A stretch of DNA of 64,000 nt from a virus, in the IMG/VR virus record IMGVR_UViG_3300032304_000672, positions 1 through 64,000 of that record, one strand, 5' to 3'. The notes under the pieces are model-generated. The model was given only the letters and a program-made list of their open reading frames with translations. It was not told the DNA's origin and did no database searches. Made by a program: the position numbers and the translations under genes. Of the stretch, positions 44,938-54,575 are shown one piece after another (position 1 is the stretch's first letter; each line of letters opens with the position of its first letter).

Positions 44938-47354
44938 TGACACAAATTATAGATTTAGGCAAACTTAGATTTCACTGGGCAGACGCATGGAGTTCTTCCA
45001 CAGAATACGAATTAAACGACGTAGTCAAATACGGTGGAAACGCATATGTTTACACAAACGCAGTAGCCACAACTAGCAACCTCCCAACTAATACCACATA
45101 TTGGAAAACAATGGTGGAAGGAATAAACTTCTTGGGTGCATACTCATCTAACACAGCATATAAGCCAGGAGACTCAGTAACACATGGTGCAAACCTTTAT
45201 CTTTGCGAAAATCCATCAACTAGCAACACTCCCCCAAATGCAACATATTGGTCAAAGCTTGCAAGCGGAATTCAATATGAAGGATCATATAATGGAGGAA
45301 CTCAATATGAAAAAGACGATATTGTGTCTTACGGCGGAAGCGTATATATTAGATTGCAAGATGGCGCAGGAAACCTTCCAACAGATGCTACACATTGGGC
45401 AAAATTAGTAGACGGTACATATCCAGCACAAGCTGGCTTAACAAATTATATTTTAAAGACAGACGGTACAAACGTATCATGGACAAATGCCCCAACATTA
45501 GATGATGCAACAATTGTTGACGATTTAATTGTAGGAGGAACAACATATGCTGGAAATGCTGCAGATAATTTTGATACTGACGCAGTATTAACTGGAGCAC
45601 GAGCAGTATTTGATATGGACTCATCTCCATATGGACAGATTGCAGTACACAACTCAAACACAACTTCATCAACAGATGTTATTGCATATTCCGCAAATGG
45701 AGTAGATGCATCTGGTTGGATTGATATGGGTATCACTGGAGAAGATTTTAACCAGGCAACATTTGGAATTACAGGACCAAATGATGGATATATCTTTATG
45801 CAAGCCCCTGAAACATTTACAGAAACTGTAACAAACAAAGCATTAACAAACAACGTAGCGACACTAACTATTGGAGCAAACGACTTTAGAGTTGGAATGC
45901 CAGTAACCGTAACAGGCGTTGACGCAACATTTAACGGCACATATACAATTACAGCCAGAACATCTACAACATTTAGTTATGCAAAAACAGCATCTAACGT
46001 AACATCAACAGCGGCTTCAGGTACAGCAGTTGCTGGTAAAACAGGAGCAGGTAATTTAGTTCTTGCAACTGGCGCAAACGGTACAGATAATAAGATTATA
46101 TTTGCAGCAGGTGGATATGATTCTGGTAATGAGCAAATGAGCATTACCCCTGATGAAAACGTACATATTGAAATTGATACCCCTTCAACATCTGCTTCAA
46201 CTGGAGCACTAACCGTAGTCGGAGGTGTCGGTGTACAGGGAGATATGAACGTCGCAGGAGATGTTTCTATCGTAGGTAACCTATCATTTGGCGGAGGATC
46301 AACAAGCGCAGAAAATCTAGCAGTTACAAACCCACTAGTATTCGTAGGAGATCAAAATAACGCAGATACTCAAGACTTAGGTCTTGTAGGAGAATATTCA
46401 GCTACAGTAACAGTTTCTACAGCTACAGTAAATAATAAAGCATTAACAAACAATGTTGCGACATTAACAACTGCAGCGGCACACAATTTCCTAGTAGGAG
46501 ATAGAATAACAGTCGCTGGAGTAGATGCAACCTTCAATGGTACATATGCACTAACAGCAATTCCAACAGCCACAACATTTAGCTATGCCAAAACAGCATC
46601 AAATGTAACTTCAGCAGCAGTATCGCCAACAGGAACAGCAGATGCTGTAACTCGTAGAGAGTTTGCTGGAGCAGTAAGAGATGCCTCAGATGGAGTATTT
46701 AAATTTTTCCAGGATGCAGTCACAAAGCCATCATCCACAGTTAACTTTGCAGAGGCAGGATTAACATATGCTCCTATTAGAGTAAAAGACATTACTGCAG
46801 ATCAAATTACTGGCTCAGGAAACCTTGCAGTCGGCACAGATAAGCTAACAGTAAATGCTTCAACAGGTGCAGTTGGAATGGCTGGAGCTCTAACTACAAC
46901 AGGACTAATCACAGCAAATGGTGGACTAACTACATCAGGAGCATTAACAGTATCAGGTGGAGCAACATTTACTGGAACAACAGATGTTCAAGAACTTCGT
47001 GAAAATGTAGTTGATGTAACATTATCTTCAAATGCAGGAACATTAGATTGGACTGCAGGAAATATTTATTATATTGCAACAGCACCAACTGGAAACATGA
47101 CTTATAACCTAACAAATCTTCCTGCAACTAATTCAAAGATTATGACCATAAACGTACTTGTTACACAAGGTGCAACTGGTTATATTCCATCTACCTTCCA
47201 AATTGGTGGAGCATCACAAACAATTCGCTGGGCTGGTGGAAGTGCACCAACCCCAACATCTTCAGCAGGAAAGATTGATATATTTAACTTTACCCTACAA
47301 AGAACTACTGCTGGGGCATGGATAGTATACGCAACATCATCCCTAAATTTCTAA
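44937..47354 (+). CDS. Giant tail fibre, type D, with carbohydrate-binding-like repeats
   Basis: The 805-residue fibre begins with three repeats (about residues 10-145) of the pattern W-x4-Y-x2-(G/N)D-x-V-x-(Y/H)GG-x-(Y/L)-x-Y/L, ending in W-K/A-x-L/M, like CBM5/12 chitin-binding modules. The shared type D middle follows (QNVHIEIDTPSTS-type as ENVHIEIDTPSTSASTGALT). The VGVDATFNG beta-domain occurs twice (about 45831-46029 and 46432-46640). The end is a beta tip. Confidence 0.82.
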   Translation: MTQIIDLGKLRFHWADAWSSSTEYELNDVVKYGGNAYVYTNAVATTSNLPTNTTYWKTMVEGINFLGAYSSNTAYKPGDSVTHGANLYLCENPSTSNTPPNATYWSKLASGIQYEGSYNGGTQYEKDDIVSYGGSVYIRLQDGAGNLPTDATHWAKLVDGTYPAQAGLTNYILKTDGTNVSWTNAPTLDDATIVDDLIVGGTTYAGNAADNFDTDAVLTGARAVFDMDSSPYGQIAVHNSNTTSSTDVIAYSANGVDASGWIDMGITGEDFNQATFGITGPNDGYIFMQAPETFTETVTNKALTNNVATLTIGANDFRVGMPVTVTGVDATFNGTYTITARTSTTFSYAKTASNVTSTAASGTAVAGKTGAGNLVLATGANGTDNKIIFAAGGYDSGNEQMSITPDENVHIEIDTPSTSASTGALTVVGGVGVQGDMNVAGDVSIVGNLSFGGGSTSAENLAVTNPLVFVGDQNNADTQDLGLVGEYSATVTVSTATVNNKALTNNVATLTTAAAHNFLVGDRITVAGVDATFNGTYALTAIPTATTFSYAKTASNVTSAAVSPTGTADAVTRREFAGAVRDASDGVFKFFQDAVTKPSSTVNFAEAGLTYAPIRVKDITADQITGSGNLAVGTDKLTVNASTGAVGMAGALTTTGLITANGGLTTSGALTVSGGATFTGTTDVQELRENVVDVTLSSNAGTLDWTAGNIYYIATAPTGNMTYNLTNLPATNSKIMTINVLVTQGATGYIPSTFQIGGASQTIRWAGGSAPTPTSSAGKIDIFNFTLQRTTAGAWIVYATSSLNF

Positions 47355-47364
47355 GGAGAAATAA

Positions 47365-48159
47365 ATGCCATTTATTAGCAGCGTAAGAGGTTCACATGGT
47401 GCACAAAGTAGACTGCGTGGATTTATCCCAACAATTTCAAATTCTACTGGCGGAACAATTACAAATTCTGGTGCATATAGAATACATACATTTACTACAA
47501 TTGGAAACTCAACACTTACTTTATCAGGAGCTGGAACTGTTGAGTATTTAATTCTCGCAGGCGGCGGTGGCGGCGGATCTGACGGAGATGTTGGCGGCGG
47601 AGGAGGAGCAGGAGGTCTTCTTTCTGGAAGCGTATCTCTTTCTGCAGCAAACTACACTATAACTGTAGGAGATGGAGGAATAGCAGGCAGCACTACCGCT
47701 TGGGGTGGTTCAGATTTTTCTGGCACAGGTGCTGGAACTAATGGAACTCAAGGAAACAATTCTATTTTTAATGGTTTAACTGCAATTGGCGGAGGTTACG
47801 GAGGTACTCGTGAGGCGGCTGGAGGTAACGGTGGCTCGGGAGGCGGCGGTGGAGACAACTCTAAGCCTGGAGGCTCAGGAACAGCGGGTCAGGGAAATCG
47901 TGGTGGAGATGGACCAGGAATGAATACCCAAGGTGGGCAAGACTCAGGTGGTGGTGGTGGTGCGGGAAGCGCAGCCTCATTTAATAATCCAGGATCAGGA
48001 CTTGCAAATTCAATTTCTGGAAACTCAGTTACTTACGCTGCAGGCGGCAGAGGAATTCAGCTAAATACGGCGCAGGCTGCTGCAAACAACACTGGAAATG
48101 GTGGCCCTGGAGTTCGTAAAGGTGGATCTGGTGTAGTAATAGTTCGTTACACAATATAA
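47365..48159 (+). CDS. Glycine-rich adhesin, type C
   Basis: A 264-residue paralog of 41780 with AYRIHTFTTIGNSTLTL and VEYLILAGGG, then a Gly-rich body and a conserved end GGSGVVIVRYTI. AAGGAG lies before ATG. Pairs with the fibre at 44937. Confidence 0.78.
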   Translation: MPFISSVRGSHGAQSRLRGFIPTISNSTGGTITNSGAYRIHTFTTIGNSTLTLSGAGTVEYLILAGGGGGGSDGDVGGGGGAGGLLSGSVSLSAANYTITVGDGGIAGSTTAWGGSDFSGTGAGTNGTQGNNSIFNGLTAIGGGYGGTREAAGGNGGSGGGGGDNSKPGGSGTAGQGNRGGDGPGMNTQGGQDSGGGGGAGSAASFNNPGSGLANSISGNSVTYAAGGRGIQLNTAQAAANNTGNGGPGVRKGGSGVVIVRYTI

Positions 48160-48175
48160 CAGAAAAGAATTAACA

Positions 48176-48559
48176 TTGAGATTTAAATCAACACAAAATA
48201 TATTTAAAGATTTTGGCGAAGTGTTTGAACAATCATGGATGGACTCTAACAAAGTTGGTATGCCACCAAAAACAGAATGGGATTATTCTCGCCAACTACA
48301 AATTGAAGATGTAGATATTTGGGAAGTTATTTATGAACAAGGCGGAGCAGTAGGAGTATATGCTGCATGGTCTCCATATGCTGAATTCTATATGGTAAGA
48401 GTTGGCTGGCAAAAAGAAGCTGAAGGTTATGGAGTTGAAACATATTATGGTCCAGGGGCACAAAAACAAGTACAGAATAGAATGCGTGAAATGAACATTC
48501 CTTTTAGCGTTAATCAAACATGGGTAGAGCCAGAAGATATGTGGTTATATACAAATTGA
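48176..48559 (+). CDS. Conserved phage protein, TTG start
   Basis: The 127-residue protein has NIFKDFGEVFEQSWMDSNKV, WEVIYEQGGAVGVYAAWSPY and YGPGAQKQVQNRMRE. The AAW-PYaEFYmv core is known to me from other phages without function. I use TTG 48176 because the conserved N-terminal part would be lost from the first ATG (48239). No clear ribosome site is visible. Confidence 0.65.
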   Translation: MRFKSTQNIFKDFGEVFEQSWMDSNKVGMPPKTEWDYSRQLQIEDVDIWEVIYEQGGAVGVYAAWSPYAEFYMVRVGWQKEAEGYGVETYYGPGAQKQVQNRMREMNIPFSVNQTWVEPEDMWLYTN

Positions 48560-48573
48560 GGTATAATTAAACC

Positions 48574-48720
48574 ATGCCTGGATACTTGACTAATAGATAT
48601 ATTACCTTGAACCCCGCCGCCGATGTTCAGACGGTAACAACAAGCGTAACAACCCTTGCCTCAAGAGTAACTGAGGCGGAAGCAAGCATAGATGATCTTA
48701 GCCTTAATATAGGCGTTTAA
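48574..48720 (+). CDS. Small helical fibre-locus protein
   Basis: A 48-residue protein MPGYLTNRYITLNPAADVQT... with a C-terminal coiled-coil-like helix. TATAAT at 48562-48567 is 6 nt before ATG. Possibly a short fibre adaptor. Confidence 0.5.
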   Translation: MPGYLTNRYITLNPAADVQTVTTSVTTLASRVTEAEASIDDLSLNIGV

Positions 48721-48756
48721 ACCTACTTAATGCTATAATTTCAGAAGGAGATACAC

Positions 48757-50247
48757 ATGGCACTTACAACAGAAATTGGTTTAGTTAAAACGGAAATAGC
48801 TTCATCGCTAGCCGCTTCTCTATATACCGCAAAAGATTTAGTATACGTAGCAAAGGCGATTGAAGCCCTAGCAAATGCAGAGACAACAACTGGAGTCTTT
48901 GAGACAGTCGATGTAAACTCTCTTCTATATGTTGGCCCAAATGCAGACACATTTAATACAGCGGCGGGACTAACAAATCCTGTAATCGTTGCACAGATAT
49001 CAAATAATGATTATGCTCAAATAGCATTTAAGAATACCAGCTCAGGCACAAACGCCTCAACAGACTTTATTGCATACTCAAACAATGGAACAGACTCAGA
49101 TGGATACATTGATATGGGTATTACTTCACAAAACTTTTCAGACCCAGATTTTACTATTACAGGAGCTGGCGATGGATATATATTTATGGTCGGTGCCGCA
49201 GGCGGAGCAGATAAGGGTAACTTAGTACTTGCTACATCCGATACAGGTTCACAAAACAAAATTATTTTCGCAGCAGGTGGCTTAGCATCTGATGATACTC
49301 AAATGGTTATTACTCCAAATCAGAATGTACATATTGAAATTCCAACCCCCTCAACATCACCAACTACTGGTGCATTAACAGTTGTCGGTGGCGTAGGTAT
49401 ATCTGGCGATATTAATATTGCTGGTAACGTAACATTTGGTGGAACAGGAACTACTCTTGAAACATCTACTCTTGCAGTAGCAGATCCACTAATATTCGTA
49501 GGTAATGATAATATTACAGATGCCGTAGACCTAGGACTAATTACAGAATATGGCACAGCATTAGCTTCAACACTAACAGGAACAATTACAAATAAAGCAT
49601 TGACTTCAAATGTAGCAACACTTACAACTGGAGCAACTCATGGATTTGCAATCGGAGACATTGTAGTAGTAGCTTCAGTAGATGCAACATTTAACGGAAC
49701 ACATGTAGTTAAAGCAGTTCCAACAACAACAACTTTCACATTTGATAAGACAAACGCTAACGTAACTTCAGCGGCAGTTAGCCCAGCAGGAACATTCTCA
49801 GCGTCAACAAAACGCAGATTCGCAGGAGCAGTAAGAGATGCCTCAGATGGAGTAATTAAAGTATTTAAAGATGCTACAACTAAACCATCTGGCACAGTTA
49901 ACTTCTCAGAAAGCGGACTTGCATTTGCAGATATGAGAATGGCAGGACTAACAGCATCTTCAATTACAGTCGGAGATGTATCAAACACAGAATTTGGATA
50001 TTTGAACGGTGTTACAAGTGCCATTCAAACACAGCTAGATGCTAAAGCCGTATATCCATCACAAACTTCTAACAGTGGTAAATATCTTACTACTGACGGA
50101 AGCGCAACATCTTGGGCAACGGTAGATGCCCTTCCAGCACAAGCAAATAATTCTGGATATTATCTAACCACAAATGGTACAGCGGCATCATGGGCAGCAC
50201 TTGTCACTGATCCGAATCCACAAATATTCATGATGATGGGAGCATAA
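48757..50247 (+). CDS. Tail fibre, type D
   Basis: The 496-residue fibre has the helical start MALTTEIGLVKTEIASSLAA, parallel to 39860, then the shared type D middle and one copy of the beta-domain (GFAIGDIVVVASVDATFNG). It ends in a short shaft and QIFMMMGA. AAGGAG lies before ATG. Confidence 0.82.
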   Translation: MALTTEIGLVKTEIASSLAASLYTAKDLVYVAKAIEALANAETTTGVFETVDVNSLLYVGPNADTFNTAAGLTNPVIVAQISNNDYAQIAFKNTSSGTNASTDFIAYSNNGTDSDGYIDMGITSQNFSDPDFTITGAGDGYIFMVGAAGGADKGNLVLATSDTGSQNKIIFAAGGLASDDTQMVITPNQNVHIEIPTPSTSPTTGALTVVGGVGISGDINIAGNVTFGGTGTTLETSTLAVADPLIFVGNDNITDAVDLGLITEYGTALASTLTGTITNKALTSNVATLTTGATHGFAIGDIVVVASVDATFNGTHVVKAVPTTTTFTFDKTNANVTSAAVSPAGTFSASTKRRFAGAVRDASDGVIKVFKDATTKPSGTVNFSESGLAFADMRMAGLTASSITVGDVSNTEFGYLNGVTSAIQTQLDAKAVYPSQTSNSGKYLTTDGSATSWATVDALPAQANNSGYYLTTNGTAASWAALVTDPNPQIFMMMGA

Positions 50248-50248
50248 C

Positions 50249-50581
50249 ATGCCAACAACTTATAAGGTACTAGGAAGAAAAGCTTCAGCGGCTACAACAA
50301 TGGAAGAACTCTATGCAGTTCCTTCATCTACTTCAGCAGTAATTTCAACAATTACAGTATGCAATAGAGCGGCGGCAGCAAGAACATACAGAATTGCAAT
50401 CAAGCCAGCAACAGGAACAACATTAGCAAACGAACACTATGTAGCTTATGATGTAACAATTGCAGCAAATGACACAACTGCTTTGACACTTGGTCTAACA
50501 CTTGCAACAGGTAATTCAATTCAAGTATACGCATCTGCAGCAGATTTAACTTTCCAGGCTTTCGGCTCAGAGATATCGTAA
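50249..50581 (+). CDS. Small fibre-associated protein, type B
   Basis: A 110-residue member of the type B set (MPTTYKVLGRKASAATTMEE, later TYRIAIKPATG and LATGNSIQVYASA). It directly follows the type D fibre, one base after its stop. Confidence 0.66.
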   Translation: MPTTYKVLGRKASAATTMEELYAVPSSTSAVISTITVCNRAAAARTYRIAIKPATGTTLANEHYVAYDVTIAANDTTALTLGLTLATGNSIQVYASAADLTFQAFGSEIS

Positions 50582-50596
50582 TAGGAGGAATAGTTA

Positions 50597-51484
50597 ATGA
50601 CTGTTTCTCGTTTTAATAAATCAACAGTTAAAACTGGTAATCCAAAATATAATACTTTTAATGATAGTGTTATTCCTGCAAATGGAGTAGAGGTATTAAT
50701 CGTCGGCGGCGGAGGCGGCGGAGGATTTGCAGCAGGCGGAGGCGGCGGAGGCGGCGGGGTCGTATATCTTCCTTTATATCAGGTAGCTTTAGGACAAACA
50801 TATAGCGTAATTGTTGGCGGTGGACAAGCGGGCGCAACTACCTATCCACAAACACTTAGCAATGGGCAAAATAGTTCATTTGATAACATAATTGCATATG
50901 GTGGTGGAAGCGGTGCAGGGTACACGGGAAATGGTAACTCATCCGCAACAGGCGGAGGATCAGGAGGATCTGGAAGCGGAACGAACGGATCTAGCAGTTA
51001 TCAAAATCAAGGATTCGATGGAGGTTTTGGAAGAAACGTTGGCGGCGGCGGAGGCGGCGGCGCAGGAGGACCTGGGCAAAGCCCCTTGGTAACTACTGGA
51101 ATGGCAAATATGGCAGGATCTGGTGGTCCTGGAGTTTTATTTTATGAAAATTATTATGGCGGCGGAGGCGGCGGTGGTGGATTTAATCCTGCAACCTATC
51201 CAGCAAATGGCGGAGTTGGAGGCGGTGGCGCAGGAGGAGTTGCAACAGATTCTGGCGCAGAATCACCTGCACCAACTCCTGGGACAAATGGACTAGGCGG
51301 CGGAGGCGGCGGTGGTGGAGGATCGAAAAATGGAGCAGCAGGTGGTAATGGAACCGTGATAATAGTTTATCCTATTTCACAACGTGCAGCGATTGCTACA
51401 ACAGGAACAGTTAACATCACAACATATAGCGGTGGAACAAAACGTGCATATATATTTACATCAACTGGGAGTATAACTTTCTAA
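50597..51484 (+). CDS. Glycine-rich adhesin, type C
   Basis: A 295-residue Gly-rich protein with many GGGGGGG-type runs. It starts with a short beta segment and ends ITTYSGGTKRAYIFTSTGSI. AGGAGG lies before ATG. Overlaps the next Gly-rich gene by one base. Confidence 0.78.
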   Translation: MTVSRFNKSTVKTGNPKYNTFNDSVIPANGVEVLIVGGGGGGGFAAGGGGGGGGVVYLPLYQVALGQTYSVIVGGGQAGATTYPQTLSNGQNSSFDNIIAYGGGSGAGYTGNGNSSATGGGSGGSGSGTNGSSSYQNQGFDGGFGRNVGGGGGGGAGGPGQSPLVTTGMANMAGSGGPGVLFYENYYGGGGGGGGFNPATYPANGGVGGGGAGGVATDSGAESPAPTPGTNGLGGGGGGGGGSKNGAAGGNGTVIIVYPISQRAAIATTGTVNITTYSGGTKRAYIFTSTGSITF

Positions 51485-52404
51485 TGACAAAATCATTTTC
51501 TACATCATCAATTAATTCTTTAATAAATCTTTCTTCTTTTAAAGATAAAATTTACGCAACTGGCGGTAATCAAGTTATTGATATTAATAATTTTAGATAT
51601 CATGTATTTACAAGCGTAGGTTTGAATTCTTTTCAAGTTTTGTCTGGAAAACAAAGCGTGGAAGTAATGATGTGTGGCGGTGGTGGTGCTGGAGGATACA
51701 GAATCGGCGGCGGTGGCGGTGGCGGAGAGTTAAAGTTATTCACAGCAACAACATTAAATCAAGGAGTATATCAAGTTATTGTAGGATACGGAGGTTTAAG
51801 AGGCACTGGTAGTAACGGGATAAAAAATAATGGTGGATCTTCCAGGCTTATAAAAGATTCAACAATTATTTTGTCGGCTTTAGGAGGCGGCGCTGGTGGC
51901 ACACAAGGAAATGGTGATGGAAACACTGGAGGCTCTGGCGGCGGAGCGAACGAATGGTCGCTTACTGGAACTGGTGGAAAACCAGGCCTTGCTGTTGGAT
52001 CTAATACAAATGCTGGTGGAGATTCAAGGACTAATCCCTGGGCAGGCGGTGGCGGTGGCGGAGTAACTGCTTCTGGTTCTTCAGCTTTTCCACTAGGAGG
52101 AAACGGCGGCGGAGGCGGCTCGGGAATTGTGTTAACAAATGTAGATTCAAATTTTACATCAGGAAATTTTTCAACATTTTCTGGAATGACAGTAATTTGT
52201 TCTGGAGGTGGCGGAGGTTCTTATAATTCAGGCACAACTGGTGGACCTGGTGGCACTGGTGCAGGATCTGGAGGAACCCCTAGCGTTGTCGCTACAAGCG
52301 CAACTTCTTTTGGCTCTGGCGGCGGTGGCGGCGGCGGAGATCAAGGTGGAGCACTTGGTTCAAGTGGGTACCAAGGTATTGTAGTTATTAAATATTCTTT
52401 ATAG
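51484..52404 (+). CDS. Glycine-rich adhesin, type C
   Basis: A 306-residue paralog with FRYHVFTSVGLNSFQVL, VEVMMCGGGG, a Gly-rich body and the end GYQGIVVIKYSL. The first 50 residues differ most from the other copies, so fibre attachment may differ. Confidence 0.78.
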   Translation: MTKSFSTSSINSLINLSSFKDKIYATGGNQVIDINNFRYHVFTSVGLNSFQVLSGKQSVEVMMCGGGGAGGYRIGGGGGGGELKLFTATTLNQGVYQVIVGYGGLRGTGSNGIKNNGGSSRLIKDSTIILSALGGGAGGTQGNGDGNTGGSGGGANEWSLTGTGGKPGLAVGSNTNAGGDSRTNPWAGGGGGGVTASGSSAFPLGGNGGGGGSGIVLTNVDSNFTSGNFSTFSGMTVICSGGGGGSYNSGTTGGPGGTGAGSGGTPSVVATSATSFGSGGGGGGGDQGGALGSSGYQGIVVIKYSL

Positions 52405-52419
52405 TAGTATAATAATATT

Positions 52420-54165
52420 ATGAGTTATCAACTGAAGGTAATTAAAGATTATCCGATTGGCTTTTGGCCGTTGGATGAATCTTCGGGTACCACCGCTTCT
52501 GATATTTCAGGATGTGGAAATAACGCTACTTATGTAGGATCACCTGCATCAAACATGTTACCAATTATTCCAGGCGGCGGATCAGGAACTAAGATAACCA
52601 ATACTGCTTATATAACAGTACCAACATCAAAAGACTTTTATGGCTCATCCGTTTCAAACGGACTAGGCAATAAATACTCTTCAGACAACGACTTCACACT
52701 AGAATTATGGGTAAGCCCATCTATTCAGTCATCCACCCTAACCACACTGTTTGCAGACACTACAGACAAGATCGGTTTATATTGGGAAAAAGGCGATGTT
52801 CTATTTAAGGTTACAGATACAGAACAAATTAGGTGGGCTGTAACATATAGCAAAAAGGCAATGCACATTGTAGGAATATATTCCGTAAACTCTATTTCTT
52901 TATATATTGATGGAACTCAAGTAGCAACTAAAACTATAGACTCTAATTTTAAATTTACTAACACATCTTTAGACTTACAGATAGGACCAACATCAGATGC
53001 TGGAGATTCTTTTGTAGTAGATGCACCAGCAGTATATCGATATGGATTAAATGCGGCATCTATTAATAGACACTACAACGATGCCAATTATTACATTCAG
53101 CCAATACATGTTGTTAACCCAGAAGAGGGAGTGTTATTTTCCTGCTCTGATAGAACAAATAAAATAGATTTTAGCTACACCTATGGAGTAGATGCAACAT
53201 GGGATAGCTTTTTAGATTCAAATACTTACTATGACGATAAGGGAAAGTATATTGGATTTATTCCAACTGCCACCTCTGAATCAAAGTCATCGGTAATTAC
53301 TGATTTCTTGTTTATTCCAATGGAGTCGGGCTTTGTAGATTCTAAAATTGAATGGCGTAATGAATTAGGGATAACAGTAGAAACTAGCGTAGATGGAACT
53401 ACTTACTCAACTTGCGTAAATGGAGAATCAATTCCACAATATAAAAAGGGCAGCTTCGGTACAAGCGGACTCCTATATATTAAAATTACTATGGCTACTA
53501 CAGATGCCAGCAAGTTCTTGCCAAGATTATCATATTTCTCAATTAGATTTTATAGTCAGTCTAGAGTTTATGCAGATAACTTTAATAGTTATATTGAATC
53601 TAACAATCAATTCGCAATAGGATCTCTAAATTATTCCCCACTTCTAAGACATTACAATAATGGAATTAGACCAAATTCAGGATATGGATTTAATATCAAT
53701 ACTGGATTAAATATAAATACAGTAGAGATGTTTTTTACTCCTAAAACAACTGGAGCAAATACTTTATTTAGCCATGCAGCATCAGGCACTAAGTATGCCT
53801 GGAATGGGTCTGGCGTGGTCTCTAAGGCCTCTATAAGCAAAGTTTATATCAATGGGGTAGATAAGACCTCACAGACCAATATAAGCAATTTCCTGGTGGC
53901 TGGAGAGCCTCATCATATAGTCCTTGTATTTACTTCAGCAATAACTGGAGTCCTTCGGTTTAATTATGAAACTTCAGGCGGGCCAGATAATCTATACAAT
54001 AACATAGCAATATATAATAGAACGCTTACTCAGGCAGATGTTACCGCCCACTTTGATTTATATTGTGGCAGACCAACCTCTACAATCACTGATCCTGTAA
54101 TTGACCTGACAGAATTATCTCCTGAATATTACGATAATGACTGGGTCGTTATCCAAAGCGTCTAA
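52420..54165 (+). CDS. LamG/concanavalin-like fibre protein
   Basis: The 581-residue protein starts YPIGFWPLDESSGTTASDIS, the classic LamG-3 opening, and continues FTLELWVSPSI, VGIYSVNSISLYIDGTQVA. A second lectin-like domain lies at about residues 400-560 (NTVEMFFTP, HHIVLVFTSAI, IYNRTLTQADVTAHF). It is the last fibre gene. TATAAT at 52408-52413 is 6 nt before ATG, predicting a leaderless mRNA. Carbohydrate binding is likely. Confidence 0.82.
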   Translation: MSYQLKVIKDYPIGFWPLDESSGTTASDISGCGNNATYVGSPASNMLPIIPGGGSGTKITNTAYITVPTSKDFYGSSVSNGLGNKYSSDNDFTLELWVSPSIQSSTLTTLFADTTDKIGLYWEKGDVLFKVTDTEQIRWAVTYSKKAMHIVGIYSVNSISLYIDGTQVATKTIDSNFKFTNTSLDLQIGPTSDAGDSFVVDAPAVYRYGLNAASINRHYNDANYYIQPIHVVNPEEGVLFSCSDRTNKIDFSYTYGVDATWDSFLDSNTYYDDKGKYIGFIPTATSESKSSVITDFLFIPMESGFVDSKIEWRNELGITVETSVDGTTYSTCVNGESIPQYKKGSFGTSGLLYIKITMATTDASKFLPRLSYFSIRFYSQSRVYADNFNSYIESNNQFAIGSLNYSPLLRHYNNGIRPNSGYGFNINTGLNINTVEMFFTPKTTGANTLFSHAASGTKYAWNGSGVVSKASISKVYINGVDKTSQTNISNFLVAGEPHHIVLVFTSAITGVLRFNYETSGGPDNLYNNIAIYNRTLTQADVTAHFDLYCGRPTSTITDPVIDLTELSPEYYDNDWVVIQSV

Positions 54166-54228
54166 ATTTGTCATCTTCCGTGACAAAAAGCTGGACTTAA
54201 ACCATAAAGAGTGGTAAAATAAAATACT

Positions 54229-54573
54229 ATGGATATCAATAAAATAAATAGTCAAGTTATGGACGAAGAGTCTACCCTTGGGATCTATGTTTGGGAAATG
54301 CCAGACGGAAGATGGATTGGCGATGATGAGGGAAACTACTTGTCTATTACTTCTAAAAAGAATAATAAATCAAGAATTGAAGCCCTTGCTAAAGAGGTTA
54401 GAGGATTTGGTATCTATGAAGGGCAGCCTAAGTTTCTTAGCGCCCGTCGAAAAGTTACAGATGAAGAATTTGAAGAACAGCAATCAAGACTTAAGTGGGG
54501 CCTAGTTCCAGATCCTTTAGATATTGGTAACTACAAGGACGAAGTTAAAAAGTACGGTAATCTAAGGGGATAA
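54229..54573 (+). CDS. Conserved protein upstream of portal
   Basis: The 114-residue protein reads GIYVWEMPDGRWIGDDEGNY, then KEVRGFGIYEGQPKFLSARR. Similar proteins lie next to portal genes in several actinophages; function unknown. TAAAAT lies 8 nt before ATG. Confidence 0.68.
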   Translation: MDINKINSQVMDEESTLGIYVWEMPDGRWIGDDEGNYLSITSKKNNKSRIEALAKEVRGFGIYEGQPKFLSARRKVTDEEFEEQQSRLKWGLVPDPLDIGNYKDEVKKYGNLRG

Positions 54574-54575
54574 AG

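Noticed and set aside
41780-52404. Long alternate frames in Gly-rich and fibre genes on both strands
   Set aside because: They follow repeated GGA/GGC/ACA codons and have no independent signals.
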